A stretch of 64,000 nucleotides of DNA. It comes from Alphaproteobacteria bacterium (GTDB lineage Bacteria > Pseudomonadota > Alphaproteobacteria > Caulobacterales > Hyphomonadaceae). Of this stretch, positions 56,554 to 64,000 are shown in pieces. Numbering within the stretch: the stretch's first letter is position 1; every line of letters starts with the position of its first letter. Location of the stretch: positions 124,001 to 188,000 of the forward strand of contig JAAEZZ010000009.1 in assembly GCA_018222605.1 (NCBI GenBank), in the 5' to 3' direction. Both the position numbers and the translations under genes were made by a program. Below the pieces are notes generated by a model, which was not told the DNA's origin, made no database searches, and saw only the letters and a list, made by a program, of their open reading frames with translations.

Positions 56554-57967
56554 GCTGTCGGGCGCGTCGCCGCGTTTTCGCGGCAGGCTCGCGGACACGC
56601 GACAATGGCCGCACCTGGCTTTCCAGATGAGAGATGATCAGTCCGGCAATATCCTTGCCCGTGGCCGTCTCGATGCCTTCCAGGCCGGGTGAGGAGTTCA
56701 CTTCCAGAACTTTCGGCCCGTCCTTGGTCTGCAGTAGGTCCACGCCTGCCACTCTCAGGCCCAGCACGCGGGCGGCTTCGCGGGCGGTGTCGCGCTCTGC
56801 CTTGCTGAGCTTGACGGCGGATGCCGTACCGCCGCGATGGAGGTTCGAGCGGAACTCCCCCTTTTGCGCCTGGCGTTTCATGGAGCCGACAATCTTGTTG
56901 CCGACGACGAAGGCACGCACATCGGCCCCAGCGGCTTCCTCGACGAATTCCTGCACAAGGAAGTTCGCTTCCAGTCCCCGGAACGCATCGACCAGGCTCT
57001 CGGCCGCCTTGCGTGTTTCAGCCAGCACAACACCTTTGCCTTGTGTGGAAGAGAGCAGCTTCACGACAACCGGCGCGCCGCCAGCCAGAGATATCAGGCC
57101 CTTGGTATCCTTCGGACTATGGGCAAAGGCCGTGATGGGCATACCGATCTTGGCGCGGGCCAGCATCTGGTGGGCCAGCAATTTGTCCCGCGAGCGGCCT
57201 ATGGAGCCTGCGCCATTCAGGCAGAAGGCCCCGGTGTTTGAGAATTGCCGCAGAACGGCCAGGCCATAATCGGTAATTCCGGCCCCGATGCGCGGGATGA
57301 CCGCATCATAGCGGGGCAGGGCTTTGCCATCATAATGGACTTCCGGGTCCAGCGTGCCGATCTGCATGTAGCAGCGGGCCGTATCAATGGCCTCAATGAC
57401 GTGCCCGCGCTCTTCGGCGGCTTCGATCAGGCGGCGGCTGGAATAATTGTTCGGCTCCCGTGTCAGCAGGGCGATGCGCAGCGGGCGTTTGACGGGCTTT
57501 TTCTTCGGCAGGCCGGCATAGGCCTCGTACCCCAGCTCCGGCTGCTGGAAGGAGGCATTGGCGTCGACAATCATATCCGGCTGGATTGCGCCGCGTCCAA
57601 ACAGCATGCGATAGCTCATCGTCTCGCGATTGGTTAGCGTCAGCTGAATCGGCCAGCGGCGCTCGCCCATCTGCACGTCCGTTTGGATCACATAGCGCAG
57701 CTCTGTGTCGCCATTGGAGCTGGTGACTTCCCGCCGGTCGACGACTGGCGCCGAGCAGGTGATCTCAAGTCCCGGATCGGATGGGTCCGGCTGGATCAGG
57801 AAGCGAACTTGCGGCGCATCAGGCGGGCCGAACGTCTCGATAACGCTCGCATGGAGGGCGGAGGTGCGCGCGCCGGTATCCACCTTTGCCTTGATTGCAG
57901 GCAAGCCAAGATCCGGCAGCGACAGCCACTCTTCCCAGCCGAGTTCGAACGGTTCTGCATGCGTCAT
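56540..57967 (-). CDS. RimB-RimK fusion: aspartic-type peptidase domain fused to S6 glutamate ligase
   Basis: 475 residues from ATG 57965-57967. N-terminal ~145 residues are the retropepsin-like ATP-dependent zinc protease (RimB) family: [24 protein letters not shown] with catalytic Asp30. The remainder is RimK, an ATP-grasp ligase that adds glutamates to ribosomal protein S6: [35 protein letters not shown] and [23 protein letters not shown]. In many genomes the two are separate neighbouring genes; here they are one ORF. Confidence 0.88.
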   Translation of the reverse strand: MTHAEPFELGWEEWLSLPDLGLPAIKAKVDTGARTSALHASVIETFGPPDAPQVRFLIQPDPSDPGLEITCSAPVVDRREVTSSNGDTELRYVIQTDVQMGERRWPIQLTLTNRETMSYRMLFGRGAIQPDMIVDANASFQQPELGYEAYAGLPKKKPVKRPLRIALLTREPNNYSSRRLIEAAEERGHVIEAIDTARCYMQIGTLDPEVHYDGKALPRYDAVIPRIGAGITDYGLAVLRQFSNTGAFCLNGAGSIGRSRDKLLAHQMLARAKIGMPITAFAHSPKDTKGLISLAGGAPVVVKLLSSTQGKGVVLAETRKAAESLVDAFRGLEANFLVQEFVEEAAGADVRAFVVGNKIVGSMKRQAQKGEFRSNLHRGGTASAVKLSKAERDTAREAARVLGLRVAGVDLLQTKDGPKVLEVNSSPGLEGIETATGKDIAGLIISHLESQVRPLSRVREPAAKTRRRARQLSAN

Positions 57968-58047
57968 GAGCCAAAGCCTTCTTGCCAGTTTGCGCCCGAT
58001 AGAGGCGAACAGGTTAGCATTCAATCATGACAGTGCAGCAGAATGTG

Positions 58048-60042
58048 TCAGGCAGGCGTTAGCCACGCATTTTCCGCGATTTTCACGACATCCCCCATGA
58101 TCTCCGTAATCCTGAAATCTTTGGGTGTGTAGACGCGGGCAATGCCCATTTGCTTCAGCGCCATGGCATCTTCCGGCGGGATGATGCCGCCAATGATGAC
58201 CGGCACATCGTCGAGGCCCAGCTTGCGAAGTTCTGCCAGTGTTTCACGCGCCAGGTCCAGATGGCTGCCGGAGAGAACCGACAGGCCAACAACATGGGCC
58301 TTGGCCACTTTGGCTTGCTCTGCAATCTCTGCAGGCGTGAAGCGGATCCCCTCATAGACGACATCCATGCCGACTTCCCGTCCGCGCGCCGCAATCTGTT
58401 CCGAGCCGTTGGAGTGTCCATCCAGGCCCGGCTTGCCGACCACATAGGTCAGGCGGCGGCCCAGCGCTTCGGACACCCGGTCGACTTCCTTGCGGACGGC
58501 ATCAATGTCTTCGCCGACATCGCCGCGCGCAATCGTGGCGACGCCGGTTGGGGCGCGATACTCACCGAACACTTCGCGCATCACATGGCCCCACTCGCCG
58601 GTTGTGACCCCGGCTTTGGCGCAGGAGATGGACGGCTCCATGATGTTGCTGCCATCGCTCGCGGCCTTGCGAAGGCCCTCCAGGGCGGCATCGACCGCGG
58701 CTTGGTCGCGGGATTTGCGCCATTCCTTCAGGTCGCGCACCTGGGCGGCCTCTTCTGCCGGATCGACCGTCTGGATGGAGCCCTCACCAGCGCCCAGCGG
58801 GCTTGCCTCGGATTCAGTGTAGCGGTTCACGCCCACGACGGTCAGGTCACCGCTCTCGATCGCCTTGATGCGGTCGATATGCGCGCCGACAAGGCTCTCC
58901 TTCATATAGTCGATGGATTGTGTCGCGCCGCCGCGCGCATCAATGTCGGCCAGTGTTTTGCGGGCCAGTTCTTTCAGCTCATCGGTCTTGGACTCGATCA
59001 CATGGCTGCCATCGAAGATGTCTTCATATTCCAGCAGGTCTGTCTCATAGGCCAAAATCTGCTGCAGGCGCAGAGACCATTGCTGGTCCCATGGGCGCGG
59101 CAGACCAAGGGCCTCATTCCAGGCAGGCAATTGCAGCGCGCGGCAGCGGGCCTTCTTGGACAGCGTTACGGCCAGCGACTCGATCAGGATGCGGTAGACA
59201 TTGTTCTCTGGCTGCGGCTCTGTCAGGCCCAGCGAGTTCACTTGGACGCCATAGCGGAACAGCAGCGCCTTGGGATCGGTCACGCCATAGCGCTTGCGAC
59301 CAATCTCTTCCCAGAGTTCCACAAAAGCACGCATTTTGCAGAGTTCTGTAACGAAACGCACGCCTGCGTTCACGAAGAAGGAAATGCGTCCGAAGACGGT
59401 TTCAAAGTCTGATTCCGGAACTTGTCCGCCAGCTTTCACCGTATCCAATACAGAAATCGCGGTCGCCAGCGCATAGGCGAGTTCCTGTTCCGGCGTTGCG
59501 CCCGCTTCCTGCAAATGGTAGGAGCAGACATTCATCGGATTCCATTTGGGAACTTCCGTATAGCACCAGCTCACCATGTCAGAGATCAGGCGCAGGCTCG
59601 GTTCTGGCGGGAACACATAGGTGCCGCGGGAGAGATACTCCTTCACGATGTCGTTCTGCGTCGTGCCGCGCAGTTCCTTGCGGTCATCGCCGCGCTCATC
59701 GGCCAGTGCCACATACAGCGCCAGCATCCAGGCGGCCGGCGCGTTGATCGTCATGGAGGTGTTCATTTCCTCCAGCGGCAAATCAGCCATCAGCGCGCGC
59801 ATATCGCCCAGATGCTTTACCGGCACACCGACCTTGCCGACTTCGCCGCGCGACAGCACATGATCGGCATCATAGGCCGTCTGGGTCGGCAGATCGAAGG
59901 CGATCGACAGGCCGGTCTGGCCTTTCGCCAGATTGCCGCGATACAACGCGTTCGATTTCTCTGCAGTAGAGTGCCCGGCATAGGTGCGGAAAATCCACGG
60001 CCGGTCTGGCTTGTGCTGATATGATTTATCCATGTCTGCCAC
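58048..60042 (-). CDS. ecm: Ethylmalonyl-CoA mutase
   Basis: 664 residues from GTG 60040-60042 (GGGGAG upstream); an ATG three codons later is possible. Mutase domain: DLPTQTAYDADH, NTSMTINAPAAWMLA, and the C-terminal B12 domain with DGHSNGSEQIA (DxHxxG, histidine cobalt ligand). The protein is methylmalonyl-CoA-mutase-like but in the single-chain MeaA/Ecm branch, which converts ethylmalonyl-CoA to methylsuccinyl-CoA. ccr is 2 kb away, supporting this branch. Confidence 0.94.
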   Translation of the reverse strand: MADMDKSYQHKPDRPWIFRTYAGHSTAEKSNALYRGNLAKGQTGLSIAFDLPTQTAYDADHVLSRGEVGKVGVPVKHLGDMRALMADLPLEEMNTSMTINAPAAWMLALYVALADERGDDRKELRGTTQNDIVKEYLSRGTYVFPPEPSLRLISDMVSWCYTEVPKWNPMNVCSYHLQEAGATPEQELAYALATAISVLDTVKAGGQVPESDFETVFGRISFFVNAGVRFVTELCKMRAFVELWEEIGRKRYGVTDPKALLFRYGVQVNSLGLTEPQPENNVYRILIESLAVTLSKKARCRALQLPAWNEALGLPRPWDQQWSLRLQQILAYETDLLEYEDIFDGSHVIESKTDELKELARKTLADIDARGGATQSIDYMKESLVGAHIDRIKAIESGDLTVVGVNRYTESEASPLGAGEGSIQTVDPAEEAAQVRDLKEWRKSRDQAAVDAALEGLRKAASDGSNIMEPSISCAKAGVTTGEWGHVMREVFGEYRAPTGVATIARGDVGEDIDAVRKEVDRVSEALGRRLTYVVGKPGLDGHSNGSEQIAARGREVGMDVVYEGIRFTPAEIAEQAKVAKAHVVGLSVLSGSHLDLARETLAELRKLGLDDVPVIIGGIIPPEDAMALKQMGIARVYTPKDFRITEIMGDVVKIAENAWLTPA

Positions 60043-60059
60043 GGAATTCTCCCCTGATT

Positions 60060-60076
60060 ATGTTGCGCTGCAACAT
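60060..60076. promoter_or_regulatory. Perfect palindrome upstream of ecm, sharing 12 bp with a site near ccr
   Basis: Arms ATGTTGC (60060-60066) and GCAACAT (60070-60076) around GCT, 18 bp before the ecm start. The core TGTTGCGCTGCA also occurs (minus strand) at 61916-61927 upstream of ccr. Confidence 0.6.
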
Positions 60077-60095
60077 GCCGCGTGAGACGTAACAA

Positions 60096-60116
60096 GGCAA
60101 GCATTCCGTGCTTGCC
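60096..60116. repeat. Inverted repeat GGCAAGCA / TGCTTGCC between divergent genes
   Basis: Perfect 8-bp arms (60096-60103 and 60109-60116) with a 5-base loop, halfway between ecm and the divergent membrane-protein gene. Could be a second operator or an RNA hairpin. Confidence 0.45.
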
Positions 60117-60154
60117 GCTGCCCGCCTGAACAACCACATGACCTGAAACAGGAA

Positions 60155-60688
60155 ATGAATGTGATACAGTCTTCTTCTCCCCTCAAGACCGTTCTGATCT
60201 TGCGGCTCATTGCCCTGCTGGCTTTCCCGGCGGGCGTCGTTCTGGCCGCCATATTGGAACGCAGCGCGCTGATGGTGGTGGTGCTGGCCCTCGGCATGCT
60301 CGGGGTCAGCTGGGTGGAAAGATTGCGCCTTATCCACCTTGCGGGAAATGACGATCGGCCTGATTTTTCAGGACTTTTACCTGGCCTTGCCTGGCGCACC
60401 GGCTTGCTGGCGGGCGTCTTTATTCTCAGCCTCGGCATCCTAGCCCTGTTCCGGGATGTGTCATTGGCGCGCGGATTGGGCCTTACGGATATGGTCCTTC
60501 TGCTTGCTGCAGCAGGTGTTGCGCTTGCCGCAAACCGGGTCAGCGCATCTATTGCGGGGCGCGAGATGGAAGGAGCTCTGGCGCAGGTTAATGCGGCGTT
60601 TGGTACCAGCAGTGCGAACGATAATTCCGGTCGTGGCCAGTCTGGAAATGGCGACATCATCGAAGGTGAAGTCATCGACCGCGATTGA
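60155..60688 (+). CDS. Membrane protein of unknown function
   Basis: 177 residues with four hydrophobic segments (about 9-33, 38-52, 82-102, 108-126) and a cytoplasmic tail (QVNAAFGTSSANDNSG...GDIIEGEVIDRD) rich in Ser, Asn, Gly and acidic residues. I recognise no family. Divergent from ecm; the SemiSWEET gene follows after 65 bp. Confidence 0.65.
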   Translation: MNVIQSSSPLKTVLILRLIALLAFPAGVVLAAILERSALMVVVLALGMLGVSWVERLRLIHLAGNDDRPDFSGLLPGLAWRTGLLAGVFILSLGILALFRDVSLARGLGLTDMVLLLAAAGVALAANRVSASIAGREMEGALAQVNAAFGTSSANDNSGRGQSGNGDIIEGEVIDRD

Positions 60689-60753
60689 ATTCCGGCATTT
60701 TACCGCTACCACACATCAGCTACGTTTCATCCGACTTTGCGGAGATACAGGAT

Positions 60754-61056
60754 ATGTCTGACTCTATCGGCCTTATGGCTGCAGCCCTGACAACATTGTC
60801 TTTCCTGCCGCAGGCTTTGCTTGTGATCCGTACGCGTCAAACCAGGGGCATTTCGCTGATCATGTACATCATGTTCACGACCGGCGTCGCGGCATGGCTG
60901 GTCTATGGCATCATGGAGCAATCCCTGCCGATGATCCTGGCCAATTCCGTCACCTTGGTACTTGCCATGATCATCCTCGGCCTGAAGGTCTGGCACTCGC
61001 TTCAGGCCAGAACCCAGGGCGCGACAGAGTCCACATCTGCGCCAATCGCCTCGTAA
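60754..61056 (+). CDS. SemiSWEET-type sugar transporter (PQ-loop)
   Basis: 100 residues from ATG 60754, with three predicted helices. The PQ-loop signature is TTLSFLPQALLVIRTRQTRGISL (Pro-Gln at about 20-21). SemiSWEETs dimerise to form facilitative sugar channels; the substrate here is unknown. The last 55 bases overlap the convergent transaminase gene. Confidence 0.85.
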   Translation: MSDSIGLMAAALTTLSFLPQALLVIRTRQTRGISLIMYIMFTTGVAAWLVYGIMEQSLPMILANSVTLVLAMIILGLKVWHSLQARTQGATESTSAPIAS

Positions 61057-61886
61057 TAGGCCTTCTGCACCTTGCGGGTGACGGGCCCAGGCTTGCCCAT
61101 GCCGATGGGTTGCCCTTCCAGCATGATGACGGGCGCGATCATTGCTCCGGCAGATGTCGTGAAAACTTCCGCTGCGTTCAGGGCCTCGTCCGGCGTGAAG
61201 GCGCGCTCTTCTATCTTGAGCCCGGTCTTTTCAGTCAGGTGCAGAACGCCTGAGCGGGTGATGCCGGGTAAAATATCCGTGGAAAGATTGCGCGTAATCA
61301 GGCGCCCGGTGTTATCAACAATCCAGGCGTTGGCCGAGGCGGCCTCTGTCACCTTGCTGTCCTGCACCAGAAAGGCCGTGTCTGCGCCAGCCTGTTTGGC
61401 CGCGCGATAGGCGAGGGCCTGCGACAGCAATTGCACCGTCTTCATATCGCGCCGGGCCCAGCGAGTATCATGCATGAAGATCGCGGCGATGCCGTGTTCG
61501 GCCGCTTGACCGATCAGTGGCTTGGCATCTGCATACAGGAAGACTGTCGGCTCGAACTTTTCCGGCCCGGCAAAGTCGCGTGCCTCATAGGCGCCGCCCG
61601 TGACCTGCAAATAGACGAGCCCCTCGCGGATGCCATTGGCGTCGATTAGTTCCTGATGGATGCGGGCCCAGTCTGCATCGCTGTGTGGATTGGGTAGTGC
61701 GATGCCTTCCAGGGTGCGTGCCAGACGCTGCAGGTGGCCGTCCAGATCCACGAATGTGCCATCATAGACCGCGGTCACTTCATAGGCGGCATGGGCAAAC
61801 AGAAAGCCTCTGTCGAGCGGAGAAATACGGGCCTCGGAGAACGGCACGATCTGGCCGTTAAGATGCACCTGATCGCCTATTGGCAT
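61002..61886 (-). CDS. D-amino-acid transaminase (class IV aminotransferase)
   Basis: 294 residues from ATG 61884-61886, with GGGAGG ten bases upstream; another ATG three codons earlier is too close to that site. VHLNGQIVPFSEARISPLDRGFLFAHAAYEVTAVYDG and the PLP-lysine region MKTVQLLSQALAYRAAKQAG, plus EAASANAWIVDNTGRLITR, fit class IV fold-type IV enzymes of the D-Ala transaminase kind. It interconverts D-amino acids and 2-oxo acids. The 3' end overlaps the SemiSWEET gene by 55 bp. Confidence 0.87.
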   Translation of the reverse strand: MPIGDQVHLNGQIVPFSEARISPLDRGFLFAHAAYEVTAVYDGTFVDLDGHLQRLARTLEGIALPNPHSDADWARIHQELIDANGIREGLVYLQVTGGAYEARDFAGPEKFEPTVFLYADAKPLIGQAAEHGIAAIFMHDTRWARRDMKTVQLLSQALAYRAAKQAGADTAFLVQDSKVTEAASANAWIVDNTGRLITRNLSTDILPGITRSGVLHLTEKTGLKIEERAFTPDEALNAAEVFTTSAGAMIAPVIMLEGQPIGMGKPGPVTRKVQKAYYEAIGADVDSVAPWVLA

Positions 61887-61911
61887 ATTTGCCATGCCTC
61901 CCTGTAAAGAA

Positions 61912-61927
61912 TTGTGCAGCGCAACAA
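61912..61927. promoter_or_regulatory. TGC-rich near-palindrome upstream of ccr
   Basis: TTGTGCAGCGCAACAA (61912-61927). Its reverse complement contains the 12-mer TGTTGCGCTGCA found in the palindrome upstream of ecm. It lies 121 bp before the ccr start and 25 bp before the divergent transaminase start. Confidence 0.55.
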
Positions 61928-62048
61928 ACATCTTGCAAGCGAACCGCCGAGCGGCCAAGGTGGCGCGAGCCGAGAGATTTGTGAAGCCACTCCGATAAGT
62001 GCGCTCGCAGCAATTTGGCAGATACAATTGGAGGAGGGCACCCCGATT

Positions 62049-63305
62049 ATGGCGAGGGAAGTTAAGGATATTTATGAGGTAGGTGAGATTCCGCCGGAGT
62101 TTCACGTACCCAAATTCATGCACGCCTGGGCAATTCGCCGCGAGCGTCATGGCCGCCCGTCAACGGCGATGCAAATGGAGCAGGTTCCGGTTCCGGAGAT
62201 CGATTCCGACGAAGTGCTTGTGCTCGTGATGGCCGCAGGTGTGAACTATAATGGCATCTGGGCTGCCCTTGGCGAGCCGGTGTCTGTTTTTGACGTTCAC
62301 AAACAGGATTTCCACGTTGCCGGCTCTGACGCCGCAGGCATTGTCTGGGCCGTTGGCCGCAAGGTAACGCGCGTGAAGCCGGGCGATGAAGTCGTCATCC
62401 ACTGTAACCAGGATGATGGCGATGATGAGGAATGCAATGGCGGCGATCCGATGTTCTCGCCCAGCCAGCGTATCTGGGGCTATGAGACGCCGGATGGCTC
62501 TTTCGCGCAATTCTGCCGCGTTCAGGCCCGTCAGTGCATGCCGCGCCCGAAACACCTGACCTGGGAAGAAAGCGCCTGCTACACGCTGACACTCGCCACC
62601 GCATACCGCATGCTGTTCGGCCACCGTCCGCACATCGTGAAACCGGCCGACAATGTGCTGGTCTGGGGCGCGTCTGGCGGCCTGGGCAGTTTTGGCGTTC
62701 AGCTCTGTGCGGTCACCGGGGCGAACGCGATCGGCGTCGTGTCCAGTGACGACAAGAAGGATCATGTGCTCAGTCTTGGCGCCAAGGGCGTGCTGAACCG
62801 GAAGGATTTCAATTGCTGGGGCCAGCTGCCCACGGTAAACGGTCCAGAATTCAAGGATTACATGCGCGAGAGCCGCAAATTCGGCAAGGCGATTTGGGAG
62901 ATCACCGGCAACAAGGATGTCGACATCGTGTTCGAACATCCCGGCGAGTCGACTTTTCCGGTGTCTGTCTTTGTCGTGAAGCGCGGTGGCATGGTTGTGA
63001 TCTGTGCCGGGACAACCGGCTTCAACCTGACCATGGATGCGCGTTTCCTGTGGATGCGCCAGAAGCGCGTTCAGGGCAGCCACTTCGCAAACCTGAAACA
63101 GGCCTCTGCGGCGAATGATCTGGTCATCAACCGCCGGATTGACCCCGGCATGTCGGAAGTCTTCCCATGGGCAGACATTCCGGCTGCGCATGACAAGATG
63201 CTGGATAACAAGCACTTGCCAGGCAACATGGCTGTTCTGGTGACCTCGCCGAAGCCGGGCCTGCGCACGGTGGAAGACATTCTGGCCGTCAGCGGTCAGG
63301 GCTGA
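62049..63305 (+). CDS. ccr: Crotonyl-CoA carboxylase/reductase
   Basis: 418 residues from ATG 62049 (GGAGGAGGG upstream). MDR-type fold: NYNGIWAALGEPVSVFDVHKQDFHVAGSDAAGIVWAVG, NADPH loop VWGASGGLGSFGVQL and the family-specific FEHPGESTFPVSVFVVKRGGMVVICAGTTGFNLTMDARFLWMRQKRVQGSHFA. It reductively carboxylates crotonyl-CoA to ethylmalonyl-CoA, the key enzyme of the ethylmalonyl-CoA pathway. ecm, its downstream partner in the pathway, lies 2 kb away on the other strand. Confidence 0.95.
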   Translation: MAREVKDIYEVGEIPPEFHVPKFMHAWAIRRERHGRPSTAMQMEQVPVPEIDSDEVLVLVMAAGVNYNGIWAALGEPVSVFDVHKQDFHVAGSDAAGIVWAVGRKVTRVKPGDEVVIHCNQDDGDDEECNGGDPMFSPSQRIWGYETPDGSFAQFCRVQARQCMPRPKHLTWEESACYTLTLATAYRMLFGHRPHIVKPADNVLVWGASGGLGSFGVQLCAVTGANAIGVVSSDDKKDHVLSLGAKGVLNRKDFNCWGQLPTVNGPEFKDYMRESRKFGKAIWEITGNKDVDIVFEHPGESTFPVSVFVVKRGGMVVICAGTTGFNLTMDARFLWMRQKRVQGSHFANLKQASAANDLVINRRIDPGMSEVFPWADIPAAHDKMLDNKHLPGNMAVLVTSPKPGLRTVEDILAVSGQG

Positions 63306-63318
63306 CAGGTCTGCTGTC

Positions 63319-63672
63319 ATGGCTCGGCCTGACCCGGAAAGCTTCGCCCGAGATTGGGTCGCGGCGTGGAATGATCACGATCTCGATGCTGTGTTGTCGC
63401 ACTATGCAGACGGGATCGTGTTCCATTCCCCGCGCATCGCGCAAGTTATGGGCACGGGCGCAGACAGCATCATGGGCAAGCCAGCCCTGCGGGAATATTG
63501 GGAGAAGGCCCTCGCCATGGCGAGCGGCCTTTTCTTTGAACTGGATGACGTATTGACCGGATCGGATGCCATCACCGTGCTCTACACCAATCATCGCGGC
63601 CAGAAGGCCGCCGAGACATTTGTGTTTGATGAGGATGGCGAGATTTCCATCGCCATCGCAGCCTATCGCTGA
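63319..63672 (+). CDS. SnoaL/NTF2-like small protein
   Basis: 117 residues. NTF2-like cone: FARDWVAAWNDHDLDAVLSHYADGIVFHSPR at the N-terminus is the SnoaL/ketosteroid-isomerase-like signature. No catalytic residues can be assigned. It begins 13 bp after ccr, probably in the same transcript. Confidence 0.75.
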   Translation: MARPDPESFARDWVAAWNDHDLDAVLSHYADGIVFHSPRIAQVMGTGADSIMGKPALREYWEKALAMASGLFFELDDVLTGSDAITVLYTNHRGQKAAETFVFDEDGEISIAIAAYR

Positions 63673-63699
63673 ACCTGCCGCATTTGGCCGGGCAGGGGA

Positions 63700-64000
63700 C
63701 TAAATTTCGTCTGCCCCGCCCGGATTACGGCGGCGGCGAATCAGCCAAGTCACGCCGCGCAGATCCGAGAGGGCATCGTTCAGGCGCCCGAAATTGGTGT
63801 AGTTGGACTTGCCGGTGCCGCGTTCGCGGTGGTTCACGTCCCGATATTCCACATCAAAGCCCTCGGCCCGCATCAGCGCTGGCATGTAGCGGTGCATGTG
63901 ATCGAAATAGGGCAGCTGGATATAGGCGTCGCGCTTCATCGCTTTGATACCGCAGCCGGAATCGTCGCAATCATCCTTCAGCATGCGCTTGCGGATATTG
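63700..64000 (-). CDS. GT2-family glycosyltransferase, C-terminal fragment (GtrB/DPM1-like)
   Basis: At least 100 C-terminal residues; the reading frame stays open to the right edge. DDSGCGIKAMKRDAYIQLPYFDHMHRYMPALM and VEYRDVNHRERGTGKSNYTNFGRLNDAL match the C-terminal half of polyprenyl-phosphate/dolichol-phosphate mannosyltransferase-like GT2 proteins in alphaproteobacteria. The tail is basic (RRRRNPGG). Convergent with the NTF2-like gene. Confidence 0.85.
   Translation of the reverse strand, partial: NIRKRMLKDDCDDSGCGIKAMKRDAYIQLPYFDHMHRYMPALMRAEGFDVEYRDVNHRERGTGKSNYTNFGRLNDALSDLRGVTWLIRRRRNPGGADEI

Noticed and set aside
58150..59412. Plus-strand frame of 420 codons opposite ecm
   Set aside because: Shadow frame; the coding signal (B12-binding and mutase motifs) is on the minus strand.
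62160..63320. Minus-strand frame of 386 codons opposite ccr
   Set aside because: Shadow frame opposite a highly conserved enzyme.

Overview
The window looks like a 64 kb piece of the chromosome of an aerobic alphaproteobacterium, probably from the Caulobacter/Hyphomonas (Hyphomonadaceae-like) group. This is inferred from moderately high GC, the gene order trpF-trpB-trpA-accD-folC, an AccD with a degenerate zinc ribbon, a CC0125/CC1285-type lipoprotein, DUF1036 and GtrB-like proteins, and an ethylmalonyl-CoA pathway (ccr and ecm) for assimilating acetyl units. I see no prophage, insertion sequence, integrase or CRISPR array. The sequence is densely coding, and many neighbouring genes overlap by 1-4 bases (ATGA or TGATG).

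Layout. 1-4519 (minus): a tightly coupled DUF547 / TVP38 membrane protein / NAD(P)-disulfide oxidoreductase / sensor-kinase run, then a secreted serine hydrolase. 4708-8380 (plus): the housekeeping block rpmH-rnpA-yidC-yihA and an acetyltransferase. 8377-10370 (minus): a KtrB/KtrA potassium system. 10534-14022 (plus): argB, a DUF1036 protein, a HAD nucleotidase and dapD (arginine and lysine synthesis). 14067-17306: a copper-defence cluster (metal-rich small protein, CopA, CopB). 17347-24810 (minus): S41 peptidase, TetR regulator, zinc alcohol dehydrogenase, unknown protein, alkaline phosphatase, EamA transporter, GluQ. 24944-28579: unknown membrane-anchored protein, MsrA, tRNA-Ser(GGA), a CoA-transferase. 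28727-36299: a DUF11-like secreted protein and the trpF-trpB-(satD, membrane, VOC, cutA)-trpA-accD-folC cluster. 36305-41548: coaBC, ubiB, a small membrane ORF, ubiE, mutM and an XRE regulator. 41730-50401: lipoproteins, gshB, rsfS, rlmH, a TAXI-type binding protein, a flavin monooxygenase and mutS. 50571-58024: maeB, aldehyde dehydrogenase, lipoprotein, Bcr-type MFS pump and a RimB-RimK fusion. 58048-64000: ecm, two small membrane proteins, a D-amino-acid transaminase, ccr, an NTF2-like protein and the C-terminus of a GT2 glycosyltransferase.

How the genes work together. Central carbon functions recur: ccr and ecm (ethylmalonyl-CoA pathway), a malic enzyme, a succinate/acetate-type CoA-transferase and accD. 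ccr and ecm each have a TGC-rich palindrome upstream sharing the 12-mer TGTTGCGCTGCA, which suggests a common regulator.

Nothing here is a certainly new system. The most interesting signals are regulatory DNA and overlooked small genes: four TGATTGAT-type motifs in palindromes in front of a SatD-family gene inside the trp cluster; tandem 18-bp repeats in front of a TetR gene; a 33-bp palindrome covering the ribosome-binding site of an aldehyde dehydrogenase; and two short membrane-peptide ORFs with strong Shine-Dalgarno sequences (39261-39434 and 44882-44995). All functional calls come from reading motifs and remembered families; no database search was run.
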